Assembly: GCF_030811555.1 (NCBI RefSeq)
Contig: NZ_JAUSQZ010000001.1
Location: 558,001 to 622,000, forward strand
From: Kineosporia succinea
GTDB taxonomy: Bacteria; Actinomycetota; Actinomycetes; Actinomycetales; Kineosporiaceae
Direction of reading: 5' to 3'
DNA: 64,000 nucleotides
Shown: one piece after another, positions 36,385 through 44,983 of the stretch
Layout: each line of letters starts with the position of its first letter
Position numbering within the stretch: the first letter of the stretch is position 1
The notes under the pieces: generated by a model
Told to the model about the DNA's origin: nothing
Databases searched by the model: none
Seen by the model: the letters and a program-made list of their open reading frames with translations, nothing else
Translations under genes and position numbers: made by a program

Positions 36385-37042
36385 GCGGGGAACGGGGCAC
36401 GCCCCCTCTCCTCACCTCTTGCCCCCTGAGAAGCAAGGGACCACCGCCCCTGCTCCACCGCGTCCTTGCTCGTGCGACCGGTGCCACACCGGGCATCACC
36501 CGGCAACCCGTACATGTGGCCCACATCTCGCCCCGCAGTCACCACCGACCCCCGAGACCCCCTCTCGTGGAGCGGGTTCGAGACCGGGCCGGCGCCGGTG
36601 ACGGTCACGACCGAGATCAACTCGTTACGGCACCCCCGCGAACAGGACGTAGGACTCTCTCCGTCACACGACTTTCCATTACTTTGCGTCATCCGCACGA
36701 ACTCCACGCCGCACGGGCACCGCCCCGCGCGTGCCCCCGGGACGACGGAATGTGTCCGACATCTCCGAGCGGCGACATGACTATGGGTAAGGTGTCCACT
36801 ACAGGTTTCGTCCGGACTTCCGCGCTTGGCGTATCGGCGATTCAGCTGCGCCCCGATCGGGGGCGTGATCACCGGGGGACGGGGATGTTCACAGTTCAAG
36901 CACTGGTTTTCGGGTGTGGCGCTCGACCGGGAACGGCCTGATGCCGCGCCTGGTCGCGGTCCGGCCGGCTCGGGTCGCTCCGATCGCCGATCCGGCCCGG
37001 GCTCAGGCACGCCTCCGCGACCCCGGTCGCAGGGGGTGACGA

Positions 37043-39640
37043 GTGGCGGTCTCGGGCATCCGACTCTCCGATCTCTCCCCGTCGGCCGCACGGCCGGGTG
37101 CGGGGCGCACCGGCACCCGCCTCCGTCCTGACTTCACCCAGCTGCGCATCGTCGGGGTCAGCGTGCTGCTGCTCGGGCTCGGTGCACTGCTGTGGCTGGC
37201 CCCGCCGACCCAGGCGATGGGCGCACGCGGCGAGCTGATGCGGCTCGACTGGTACACGGTCGCCGTGCTCGCCGCCGTCTGCGAGGTCGTCGTGCAGATG
37301 GTGCAGGTCAACGGGCACCGGCAGGTCCGCGCGGTCTCGATGAGCGAGATCGCCACGGTGCTGGGCCTGTTCTTCGCCACGCCGGGCAGTTTCGTGGTGG
37401 GGCGCCTGGTCGGCGGGCTGGCCGTGCTGGTGCTCTGGCGCCGGCAGGGGCCGCTCAAGGTGTTCTTCAACGGCTCGCTGCTGTTCGCCGAGTCGGTGCT
37501 GTCGCTGCTGCTGTTCAACCTGGTGCGCGGCTCCGGGGTGCACATCGACCCGCGGGCCTGGGCCGCCGCGCTGATCGCGACCATCTGCGGCGGGCTGTTC
37601 TCGGCCGTCGCCGTCAACGTGGTGATCGCGATGGTCGACGGTGAGACCAAGCGGCGCGACCTGCTTCTCGAGGCCGCGCGGGGCGCCGCCACCTCGGCCT
37701 GGGTCACCTGCATCGCGGTGGTCGCCGTGCACGCCCTGAACGCCGAGGCCCGCGCCGCGGTGCCGCTGGCCATCTCCGGGGTGCTGCTCCTGCTGGCCTA
37801 CCGCAACTACTGCTCCCTGTCCGAGCGGCACCTCAGCCTGGAACGGCTCTACCGCTTCAGTCACGCCGTGAGCAGCACGCCCGAGGTCAACGAGATCCTC
37901 ACCGGTGTGCTCCAGCACGCCCGCGAGGTGCTTCGCGCCGACTACGCCGAGATCGTCTTCGTCTCCTCCGAGGCCGGCCACCAGCCGCTGCGCATCGACA
38001 GCCGGGGCTCCGGCGGCAAGCTGCGCCGGGTGCGCCTGAGCGAGGCCGCGGCCAACGAGCCGAGCTGGGCCGGGGTGGTCAACAGCGGTGGCCCGCTGCT
38101 GATCCCGCGCGGCGACCGGTCGCACCGCTCGCTGCTGGGCGACCGCGACCTGCGCGACGCCGTGCTCGTGCCGCTGCGCGGTGAGGCGGGCATCGTCGGC
38201 ACGATCCTGGTCGGCGACCGCATCAGCGACGTGCGCTCGTTCGACTCCGACGACGTGCAGCTCCTGATGACCGTGGCCAACCACGCGAGCATGGCGCTGC
38301 AGAACGGCCAGCTCGTCGACCGGCTGAAACACGATGCTCTGCACGACAAGCTCACCGGTCTGCCCAACCGCAACCTGCTGCAGCAGGAGATGGTCATCGC
38401 GATCGGTGACATGCGGGGCGACCGCTCCCCCGGCCTGGCCGTGCTCAACCTCGACCTGGTCAACTTCAAGCAGGTCAACGACACGTTCGGCCTGGCTCTG
38501 GGCGACCTGCTGCTGCAGGAGGTGGGGCAGCGGCTGCGCACGAAGCTCAACGGCCGGGGCATCCTCGCCCGCACCGGGGGCGACGAGTTCTCCGTGCTGC
38601 TGCCCGCTGTCGACACCGTGGCCGCCGCCCTCGAGGTCGCCGCGAGCCTGCGTTGCGGGCTGGAGCAGCCGGTCAGCATCCAGGAGGTCGACGTCGAGGT
38701 CGGCGTCTCGATCGGCATCGCCGTGGCCCCGCTGCACGGTTCCGACGGTCACACGTTGCTCAAGCGGGCCGACGCGGCGATGTACTACGCCAAGAACTCC
38801 GGCAACGGGCTGCACGTCTACGACAAGGGGCTCGACGCCAACGAGACCCCGGAGCGCCTGGCGCTGACGGCCGAACTACGGCAGGGCATCTCGACCGGTC
38901 AGCTCGAGGTCTACGTGCAGCCCCAGGCCAGTCTGCGCACCGGCATGGTGCTCGGCGTCGAGGCCCTGGTGCGCTGGCGTCACCCGCGTCACGGGCTCCT
39001 CTTCCCCGACACCTTCATCCCGCTGGCCGAACGCAACGGCCTGATCCCGCAACTCACCGACGCCGTGCTCGAACAGGCCGTGGCCGCCTGCGGTCGCTGG
39101 CGGCGGGCCGGGCACCGGCTCACGGTCAGCGTGAACCTCTCGGCCCGCAGCAATCTCAACGAGACGCTGATCGAGAACGTCCAGTCGCTGCTCAACCGCC
39201 ACGGGGTGCCGGCCAAGTCGCTGATCCTCGAGATCACCGAGAGCTCGGTCATCCGCGACCCGGCGCGCACCCAGATCGTGCTCGACCAGCTGCACTCACT
39301 CGGGGTGGGCCTGTCCATCGACGATTTCGGCACCGGCTATTCGTCGCTGTCCTACCTGCGCCAGCTCCCGGTGCAAGAGGTCAAGATCGACAAGAGCTTC
39401 GTGATGAACATGCTGGCCGAGCCCAACGACGCCGCGATCGTGCGCTCCATCGTGGATCTCGGCACCAACCTGCGCCTGGCCGTGGTGGCCGAGGGCGTCG
39501 AAGACGCCGCCACCCGCGCCGAGCTGCAGCGCATGGGCTGTTCCAACATGCAGGGCTTCTTCCTCGCCGCCCCGATGCCTCTCGACAGCTTCATGGACTG
39601 GCTCGCCGCCCGCGAAGGCCATCTCGCCGAGGCTCGCTGA
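37043..39640 (+). CDS. Membrane GAF-GGDEF-EAL protein (c-di-GMP turnover)
   Basis: 865 residues from GTG at 37043. Residues about 33-235 contain six to seven membrane segments, then a GAF-like domain (about 265-410), a GGDEF domain with intact GGDEF near 512-516 and NLDLVNFKQVNDTFGLALGD, and an EAL domain with intact EAL near 640, DDFGTGYSS and EVKIDKSFV. Both catalytic signatures look usable, so it could make or degrade c-di-GMP. The first 30 residues are Arg/Gly-rich. It stands where gltX is usually found in actinobacteria (between the tRNA-Glu/Gln genes and an FAH gene). A 36-bp direct repeat begins at its last codons. Confidence 0.95.
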   Translation: MAVSGIRLSDLSPSAARPGAGRTGTRLRPDFTQLRIVGVSVLLLGLGALLWLAPPTQAMGARGELMRLDWYTVAVLAAVCEVVVQMVQVNGHRQVRAVSMSEIATVLGLFFATPGSFVVGRLVGGLAVLVLWRRQGPLKVFFNGSLLFAESVLSLLLFNLVRGSGVHIDPRAWAAALIATICGGLFSAVAVNVVIAMVDGETKRRDLLLEAARGAATSAWVTCIAVVAVHALNAEARAAVPLAISGVLLLLAYRNYCSLSERHLSLERLYRFSHAVSSTPEVNEILTGVLQHAREVLRADYAEIVFVSSEAGHQPLRIDSRGSGGKLRRVRLSEAAANEPSWAGVVNSGGPLLIPRGDRSHRSLLGDRDLRDAVLVPLRGEAGIVGTILVGDRISDVRSFDSDDVQLLMTVANHASMALQNGQLVDRLKHDALHDKLTGLPNRNLLQQEMVIAIGDMRGDRSPGLAVLNLDLVNFKQVNDTFGLALGDLLLQEVGQRLRTKLNGRGILARTGGDEFSVLLPAVDTVAAALEVAASLRCGLEQPVSIQEVDVEVGVSIGIAVAPLHGSDGHTLLKRADAAMYYAKNSGNGLHVYDKGLDANETPERLALTAELRQGISTGQLEVYVQPQASLRTGMVLGVEALVRWRHPRHGLLFPDTFIPLAERNGLIPQLTDAVLEQAVAACGRWRRAGHRLTVSVNLSARSNLNETLIENVQSLLNRHGVPAKSLILEITESSVIRDPARTQIVLDQLHSLGVGLSIDDFGTGYSSLSYLRQLPVQEVKIDKSFVMNMLAEPNDAAIVRSIVDLGTNLRLAVVAEGVEDAATRAELQRMGCSNMQGFFLAAPMPLDSFMDWLAAREGHLAEAR

Positions 39641-39707
39641 GACCCCACAGGCAGCGCTGCAGACGCACCTGGCTGAGACCCCACCGGCAGCGCTGCGAGA
39701 CCCACCT
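39636..39707. repeat. 36-bp direct tandem repeat at the end of the GGDEF-EAL gene
   Basis: Two copies (39636-39671 and 39672-39707) differ at a few bases. The first copy contains the gene's stop codon, so the 3' end of the gene was duplicated into the intergenic region. Confidence 0.85.
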
Positions 39708-39853
39708 GGGCACCCGGATCGATGCCTCGAGTAAGCGGAGTTCGTGGTCGGGTGTTCCGGCGGCCTCGTTCTTCCGCTCAAGGTCACTGCGGGCGAAACG
39801 TGCTTGGTCACGGCCGAACTGGTGGGCGTCGGCTATTCGAGCTGAAAGCGAAG

Positions 39854-39893
39854 GAGCGGTGCTTTCGATTATCGATAATCGAAAGCACCGCTC
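39854..39893. repeat. 40-bp perfect palindrome
   Basis: Two 20-base halves are exact reverse complements with no spacer; the centre is TTATCGATAA. The core is AT-rich in a GC-rich region. It lies about 215 bp past the GGDEF-EAL gene and 440 bp from the convergent FAH gene. It could be a bidirectional terminator, an operator, or a recombination or segregation site. Confidence 0.95.
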
Positions 39894-39980
39894 TCCAACG
39901 CACCGTGCCCGTGGTTCGACCCGTCGTGGTTCAACCCGTCTCGCGCAATCGGCAGAGCTGGACAGGCCCGACGTGTCAGC

Positions 39981-40019
39981 CAGACGTGCCAGGCAGACGT
40001 GCCAGGCAGACGTGCCCAG
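39981..40019. repeat. 13-bp tandem repeat, three units
   Basis: CAGACGTGCCAGG is repeated twice exactly and a third time with one change, immediately before the 32-bp repeat array. Confidence 0.85.
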
Positions 40020-40034
40020 CCGGCCTCAGCGCTC

Positions 40035-40130
40035 AGCCAGACAAGCCCGCGCCAACCTCAGCCCCCAGCCAGACAAGCCCACGCCAACCTCAACACCCTG
40101 TTGGACAAGCCCACGCCAACCCCAGCGTCG
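40035..40130. repeat. 32-bp tandem repeat, three units
   Basis: Three units with period 32 share the core GACAAGCCC[AG]CGCCAACC. The third unit is also the start of the 103-bp duplication. Confidence 0.85.
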
Positions 40131-40309
40131 AGAGGGGTGGGCGCGAGCCGGTATCTGGTGACGACGGCGCACCCTCGCCCTCGACGCCCGGCACAACACC
40201 CAGCCAGACAAACCCATGCCAACCCCAGCGTCGAGAAGGGTGGGCGCGAGCCCGTACCTGGTGACGACAGCGCACCCTCGCCCTCGACGCCCGGCAGAAC
40301 ACCCGGCCG
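40104..40309. repeat. 103-bp direct tandem duplication
   Basis: Copies at 40104-40206 and 40207-40309 match closely with a handful of substitutions. Each begins with the GACAA core of the 32-bp repeat, so the array is nested. The second copy ends 28 bp before the FAH stop codon. Confidence 0.9.
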
Positions 40310-40337
40310 CACGGGGCGGAGAAGGCGCTCGGCTTCG

Positions 40338-41132
40338 TCAGTCGCGCGAGACGACCGGGTTGCTCAGCACGCCCATGCCCTCGATCTCGACCTCGACGCG
40401 GTCGCCCGCGACCATGGGGCCGACACCGGCGGGCGTGCCGGTGAGGATGATGTCACCCGGCAACAGCGTGAACGCGGCCGAGATGTAGGCGACGATCTCG
40501 GGGATCTTGTGGATGAGCTGCGACGTGCGGCCGTCTTGCCGGGTCTCGCCGTTGAGGCGTGTGGTGACGCGCACGTCGGTGGGGTCGGCGTCGAGCACGA
40601 GGTAGGGGCCGATCGGGCAGAACGTGTCGAACCCCTTGGCGCGCGCCCACTGACCGTCGGACTTCTGCAGGTCGCGGGCCGTGATGTCGTTCGCGACCGT
40701 GTAGCCGAGGATGACCTCGTTCACACGCTCGACCGGCACGTCCTTGCAGAGCTTGCCGATCACGATGGCGAGCTCGCCCTCGTAGTGCACGTTCGTGGAC
40801 TGGCGGGGCAGCACGATCGGATCGCCCGGGCCGATGACCGAGGTGTTCGGCTTGAAGAACAGCAGCGGCTCGGCGGGCGGGGCCTCACCCGGCGTGGAGG
40901 CCATCTCGGCGACGTGGTCGGCGTAGTTCTTGCCGACCGCCACCACCTTGCTCCGCGGGATGACCGGCGCGAGCAGGCGCACCGAGTCGTCGAACCGGAC
41001 CTTCTCACCGGTCATCTGGACGGTCTGGTAGAGCGGATCGCCGCTGATGACGTGCAGGAAACCGCTGCCCTGCCCGCCCTCCACGATCGCGTACCGAGGG
41101 TCTTCGCCGGTGGTGAATCTCGCGATGAGCAC
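40338..41132 (-). CDS. Fumarylacetoacetate hydrolase (FAH) family protein
   Basis: 264 residues from GTG at 41132. The FAH fold is complete: [33 protein letters not shown], the metal-binding [26 protein letters not shown] and the closing [29 protein letters not shown]. Such enzymes hydrolyse acylpyruvates or decarboxylate oxaloacetate; the substrate cannot be assigned. In many actinobacteria it directly precedes gltX; here no gltX follows. A TAGGTT element 7 nt before the start suggests a leaderless transcript. Confidence 0.93.
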   Translation of the reverse strand: MLIARFTTGEDPRYAIVEGGQGSGFLHVISGDPLYQTVQMTGEKVRFDDSVRLLAPVIPRSKVVAVGKNYADHVAEMASTPGEAPPAEPLLFFKPNTSVIGPGDPIVLPRQSTNVHYEGELAIVIGKLCKDVPVERVNEVILGYTVANDITARDLQKSDGQWARAKGFDTFCPIGPYLVLDADPTDVRVTTRLNGETRQDGRTSQLIHKIPEIVAYISAAFTLLPGDIILTGTPAGVGPMVAGDRVEVEIEGMGVLSNPVVSRD

Positions 41133-41175
41133 GACGCCAAACCTATGCCATTACCCCCTGGGAGATACTGGGGCG

Positions 41176-42045
41176 GTGACCACGCTCCTGACCCGGCCCG
41201 AATGGCACCCCCTTCAGGAGCAGCACGAGGCCCGCGCCGACGCCCTCACCGCCGGCCACCGCGAGCGCCGGGCCACGCACACCAAGCACGCCGTCGAAGA
41301 CTTCCTCTACGACTACTACTCCACCCGCCCGGCCGTGCTGCGGCGCTGGCACCCGGGGGTCGGCTCGCGGCTCGACCGGAGCGAGCAGCACGAGAACTGG
41401 CGCTGGTACTCCAAAGCACAGGACGGCAGCGTCGGCTTCGACGCCGACCAGTTCATGCGCGACCGGGGTGACTCGGTGCGGTTCATCCACCGGCTGCTCA
41501 CCTCGATCTCAGAGCGTCCCGTGTTCACCGGGTGTTTCGGGCTGCACGAGTGGGCCATGGTCTACCGCCAGGGTGAGCACCGGCACCCGCTCCCCCTGCG
41601 CCTGGGGCAGGACGGCACCGACGCGGTGGTCGAGAGGCACCAGATCCGCTGCACCCACTTCGACGCGTTCCGGTTCTTCACTCCGGAGGCGGTGGGTCTC
41701 AACAAGCTGCAGCCCACGCGCGACACCCAGGTCGACCTGGATCAGCCCGGCTGCCTGCACGCCTCGATGGACAGCCACAAGTGGGCCACCAAGCTGGGCC
41801 CGGCCGTGCCCGGCGACCTGTCGCTCGACTGTTTCGAGCTGGCGCGCGACATCCGGATGCTCGACATGCAGGCCTCGCCCTACGACCTCACGTCCTACGG
41901 CGAGCCGGCCGTGAAGATCGAGACGCCGGAGGGCAAGGCCGAGTACGCGCGGCGTCAGCGAGAATTCGCCGAGCGGTCGCAGGCTCTGCGGGCCCGGCTG
42001 ATCGCGGTGACAGCGGTGCTCACGGGGGCCGAGGTGCTCAGTTGA
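41176..42045 (+). CDS. Putative 3-methyladenine DNA glycosylase-family protein (actinobacterial)
   Basis: 289 residues from GTG at 41176; there is no Shine-Dalgarno site, but GATACT lies 7 nt upstream, so it is probably leaderless. It has the conserved blocks of an actinobacterial family usually named 3-methyladenine DNA glycosylase: HAVEDFLYDYYSTRPAVLRRWHPG, GCFGLHEWAMVYR, RCTHFDAFRFFTPEA, QPGCLHASMDSHKWA and ARDIRMLDMQASPYDL. The many conserved His, Asp and Trp residues suggest an enzyme, but the glycosylase name rests on weak database precedent and I cannot see a helix-hairpin-helix motif. It is divergent from the FAH gene, with 43 bp between starts. Confidence 0.7.
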   Translation: MTTLLTRPEWHPLQEQHEARADALTAGHRERRATHTKHAVEDFLYDYYSTRPAVLRRWHPGVGSRLDRSEQHENWRWYSKAQDGSVGFDADQFMRDRGDSVRFIHRLLTSISERPVFTGCFGLHEWAMVYRQGEHRHPLPLRLGQDGTDAVVERHQIRCTHFDAFRFFTPEAVGLNKLQPTRDTQVDLDQPGCLHASMDSHKWATKLGPAVPGDLSLDCFELARDIRMLDMQASPYDLTSYGEPAVKIETPEGKAEYARRQREFAERSQALRARLIAVTAVLTGAEVLS

Positions 42046-42128
42046 CCGACCAGTTGACGTGCCAGTAGGCCAAACGTTCGGTGTGTTCCCAGCCGCGTCC
42101 CAGCGCGATCTGAATGACCCTGTGACGT

Positions 42129-43229
42129 ATGAATACGAGAAGGCTCACGTATCTCGGGCGCGTCCGCATCGCCGCCGGCGCGGCGGTGATCGGCACGGCC
42201 CTGCTCGCTTCCCCCGCACTCGCCGGGGAGTCCTCCGCCGCGACCCCGGCGGTCTCCCCGGCGGGCTCGGCGCTGTCCCCCCAGCTCAACTCGGTCCAGC
42301 CCGACCAAGCACGCCTGGGCACAGCGTCGAGCAGCACATCCCTCAAGCCGATCAGCCTTCCCACCGGCTTCCGGCCCGAGGGCATCACGTCCGGTGCCGC
42401 CCGCGCGTTCTACGTCGGCTCGCTCGCCGACGGCCGGATCCTGGCCGGCAGCTTCAAGACCGGCACCACGCGTCAGCTCACGGCCGGTGTCACGGGCCGC
42501 TCGGTGCGTGGCATGGAGTGGGACAAGCGCTCGAACCTGCTGTGGGTCGCCGGTCAGGACGGCAGCCAGGGCATCGTTCTCGCGGTCGACGTGACCACCG
42601 GTGCGGTCAAGCACCGCATCGAGATCCCCGGCGCGAAGTTCCTCAACGACGTGCTGGTCGAGCCGCACGGCGTGTGGGTGACCGACTCCCAGGTCGACCG
42701 GCTGCTGCGCCTCGACCTGAGCCCGAAGACCGGCGCCTGGACCGGCCGCCAGGACCTCGTCCCGCTCAAGGGTGAGTGGCCGGCGACCGTCGCGGGCAAG
42801 AACGGCGCCAACGGCATCAGCAACCTGTGGGACGGCACGATCCTGCTGAACAACAGCACCGCGGGCGGCATCTACACCGTCAGCCCGTACACCGGTCAGG
42901 CCAGGAACATCCTGGTCAAGCGCGGTCCCGGGATCACCGGCGGCGACGGCCTGGAGCGCAAGGGCCACACGCTCTTCGTGGTGCGCGGCAACAGCCAGAA
43001 CGCCGTGGAGGCGCTCAAGCTGCACCACAACAGCAAGGGCTGGCGCGCCACCTGGAAGAAGACGCTGACGTCCCCGCAGCTCGACGTCCCGAGCACGGGC
43101 GCGTTCGTCAACCACACGCTGTGGACCGTGAACGCCCGCTTCGGCGTGGCGAACCCGGAGTCGGCGAGCTACCAGATCGTGCCGCTGGGCAAGAAGACGA
43201 TGCGCGGCATCGAGACCCTGCTGAAGTAA
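42129..43229 (+). CDS. Secreted SMP-30/gluconolactonase-like beta-propeller protein
   Basis: 366 residues from ATG at 42129. A typical Sec signal peptide (basic start, hydrophobic stretch, ALA cleavage near residue 33) is followed by a Ser/Ala/Pro linker. The propeller has blade motifs such as FRPEGITSGAARAFYVGSLADGRILAG, FLNDVLVEPHGVWVTDSQ and NGANGISNLWDGTILLNNST. The layout resembles SMP-30/strictosidine synthase-like proteins; catalytic activity is not evident. It would act outside the cell. It ends at an exceptionally long hairpin (43231-43283) shared with cimA. Confidence 0.8.
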   Translation: MNTRRLTYLGRVRIAAGAAVIGTALLASPALAGESSAATPAVSPAGSALSPQLNSVQPDQARLGTASSSTSLKPISLPTGFRPEGITSGAARAFYVGSLADGRILAGSFKTGTTRQLTAGVTGRSVRGMEWDKRSNLLWVAGQDGSQGIVLAVDVTTGAVKHRIEIPGAKFLNDVLVEPHGVWVTDSQVDRLLRLDLSPKTGAWTGRQDLVPLKGEWPATVAGKNGANGISNLWDGTILLNNSTAGGIYTVSPYTGQARNILVKRGPGITGGDGLERKGHTLFVVRGNSQNAVEALKLHHNSKGWRATWKKTLTSPQLDVPSTGAFVNHTLWTVNARFGVANPESASYQIVPLGKKTMRGIETLLK

Positions 43230-43230
43230 G

Positions 43231-43283
43231 ACCAGGAACGGACGACGTGGGCACCCGGGGTGCCCACGTCGTCCGTTCCTGGT
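43231..43283. terminator. Very long bidirectional hairpin between propeller gene and cimA
   Basis: Bases 43231-43256 are the exact reverse complement of 43258-43283, a 26-bp arm with a single central base. It starts 2 nt after one stop codon and ends 15 nt before the convergent cimA stop. No T-run follows on either side. Confidence 0.8.
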
Positions 43284-43298
43284 GCCGGGCACAAGAGA

Positions 43299-44891
43299 TC
43301 AGACCTGCGACCGGACCCCGGAGGACGCCAGCCCGTAGACGAAACTCTCCAGCAGCGCCTGCCAGCTCGCGTCGACCATGTTCGTGCCGACACCCACGGT
43401 CTGCCACACCGCACCGGCCCCGGTGGTCTCGACCAGCACCCGGGTCACCGCGTCGGTGGCCGATTCCCCGTCGAGGATGCGGACCTTGAAGTCGGTCAGC
43501 TTCATCCGCTCCAGCTCCGGGTAGACCGGCAGCAGCGCCTGACGCAGCGCGTGGTCGAGTGCACTGACCGGGCCGTTGCCCTCGGCCGTGGCCACCCGTC
43601 GCTCTCCCCCGGCGGTCAGCTTCACCGTGGCCTCGCAAACCGATTCCGGACCGCGGGATTCCGTGATCACCCGCCAGCTCTCCACCTCGCAGAACAGTGG
43701 GCGGGTGCCGTGCACCTCCTCGTGCAGCAGCAGCGAGAACGACGCGTCCGCGGCCTCGAACGTGTAACCGCGGGCCTCCAGGTGCTTCACCCGGTCGGTG
43801 ACCCGGCCCAGCAGTTCGCGGTCGCTGGACAGGTCGAAACCCAGCTCCCGGCCCTTGAGCTCGATCGACGCCCGCCCGGCCATGTCCGAGACCAGCATGC
43901 GCATGTCGTTGCCCACGGCCTCCGGATCGATGTGCTGGTAGAGGTCCGGGTCGACCTTGATCGCGCTGGCGTGCAGGCCGGCCTTGTGCGCGAACGCCGA
44001 GGCCCCCACGTAGGGCTGACGGTTGTACGGCGTCACGTTGGCGATCTCGTTGACCGCGTGCGCGATGCGGGTGATGTCGCGGATCCGGCCGTCGGGCAGC
44101 ACGAGCCGGTTCAGCTTCAGCTCGAGATCGGCGAGAACCGTGATCAGGTCGGCGTTCCCGGTGCGCTCGCCGTAACCGTTGAGCGTGCCCTGCACCTGGA
44201 TGACGCCCGCGTCGACCGCCGCCAGCGAGTTCGCGACGGCGCAGCCGGTGTCGTTGTGGCAGTGGATGCCCAGGTCGGCACCCGAGGCCGAGCGGACGTC
44301 GTGCACCACGTCGGCCACCTGGTTCGGCAGCATGCCGCCGTTGGTGTCGCACAGCACGATCGCCTCGGCCCCCGCCTCGGCCGCGGCCCGCACGACCTCG
44401 AGGGCGTAGGCCTGGTCGAAGGCGTAACCGTCGAAGAAGTGCTCGGCGTCGAGGAACACGCGGCGTCCCTGCTCGCGCAGATGCCGCACGGTCTCGGTGA
44501 CCATGGCCAGGTTCTCGTCGCCGGTGGTGCGCAGAGCGCGCTCCACGTGCCGGATGTCGCTCTTGGCCACGAGTGTGACGGCCGGGGCGAGGGAGTCGAG
44601 GAGGGCCCGCACCTGCGGGTCCTCGTGCACCTTCACGCCCGCCTTGCGGGTGGCGCCGAACGCGGTGAGCACCGCGTTCTTCAGGTCGAGTTCGGTGGTG
44701 GCGCGGCGGAAGAACTCGGTGTCCTTCGGAATCGCGCCCGGCCAGCCACCTTCGATGAAGCCGACGCCCAGTTCGTCCAGATGACCCGCGATCGCCAGCT
44801 TGTCCTGCACCGAGAGGCTGAGCCCCTCCTGCTGGGCGCCGTCGCGCAGGGTGGTGTCGTAGACCTGGAAGGTACTGGGGTTGCTCTCCAT
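43299..44891 (-). CDS. cimA: Citramalate synthase
   Basis: 530 residues from ATG at 44891. HMGL-like TIM barrel: YDTTLRDGAQQEG near 11-23, the citramalate-type FIEGGWPGAIPKDTEFF, metal-binding GIHCHNDTG, NGYGERTGNADL, and an LeuA-type C-terminal regulatory domain (ATVKLTAGGERRVATAEGNGPVSALDHALRQAL). It condenses pyruvate and acetyl-CoA to citramalate, the threonine-independent route to 2-oxobutyrate and isoleucine. The GGWPG signature separates it from 2-isopropylmalate synthase. It is the last gene of the leuB-ilvE-cimA group and is preceded by an attenuator with a Val-Val-Ile-Ile leader peptide. Confidence 0.95.
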   Translation of the reverse strand: MESNPSTFQVYDTTLRDGAQQEGLSLSVQDKLAIAGHLDELGVGFIEGGWPGAIPKDTEFFRRATTELDLKNAVLTAFGATRKAGVKVHEDPQVRALLDSLAPAVTLVAKSDIRHVERALRTTGDENLAMVTETVRHLREQGRRVFLDAEHFFDGYAFDQAYALEVVRAAAEAGAEAIVLCDTNGGMLPNQVADVVHDVRSASGADLGIHCHNDTGCAVANSLAAVDAGVIQVQGTLNGYGERTGNADLITVLADLELKLNRLVLPDGRIRDITRIAHAVNEIANVTPYNRQPYVGASAFAHKAGLHASAIKVDPDLYQHIDPEAVGNDMRMLVSDMAGRASIELKGRELGFDLSSDRELLGRVTDRVKHLEARGYTFEAADASFSLLLHEEVHGTRPLFCEVESWRVITESRGPESVCEATVKLTAGGERRVATAEGNGPVSALDHALRQALLPVYPELERMKLTDFKVRILDGESATDAVTRVLVETTGAGAVWQTVGVGTNMVDASWQALLESFVYGLASSGVRSQV

Positions 44892-44930
44892 CGGATGCTC
44901 GCCTCTGGTCGTGGGTGCTGGTTTCAGCAT

Positions 44931-44962
44931 GAAAAAAGACCCCCCGCGAATGCGAGAGGTCT
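44931..44962 (-). terminator. Attenuator terminator in the cimA leader
   Basis: On the minus strand AGACCTCTCGC (44962-44952) pairs with GCGGGGGGTCT (44947-44937), with a loop ATTC, and six T residues (44937-44932) include the last stem base. It lies between the leader peptide stop and the cimA start (about 40 nt before ATG), as expected for transcription attenuation. Confidence 0.88.
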
Positions 44963-44983
44963 GCGCGTCGACGATGCCCGTGT

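Larger units (their letters stand above)
35899..37042. other. 1.1-kb gap without a recognisable gene
   Basis: This is the longest non-coding stretch of the window. It holds the hairpin at 35906-35963 and a minisatellite (36224-36384). The rest has several open frames on both strands, but none has a good start site or a recognisable protein. The promoter of the GGDEF-EAL gene presumably lies in the last 250 bp. Confidence 0.55.
39641..40337. other. 700-bp repeat-rich gap between convergent genes
   Basis: There is no recognisable gene. It contains the 36-bp repeat, a 40-bp perfect palindrome (39854-39893), 13-bp repeats (39981-40019), 32-bp repeats (40035-40130) and a 103-bp tandem duplication (40104-40309). 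Confidence 0.7.

Noticed and set aside
36064-36429. Open frames over the minisatellite in the gene-free stretch
   Set aside because: The repeat changes period from 16 to 15 bp, so a coding repeat would shift frame; no ribosome site.
40035-40309. Possible CRISPR array
   Set aside because: Units are tandem, the spacers are themselves repeats, and no cas genes are nearby.
43299-44891. 2-isopropylmalate synthase (leuA) or homocitrate synthase instead of cimA
   Set aside because: The EGGWPG-type signature and overall length match citramalate synthase, and the leader peptide carries Val and Ile rather than Leu codons.
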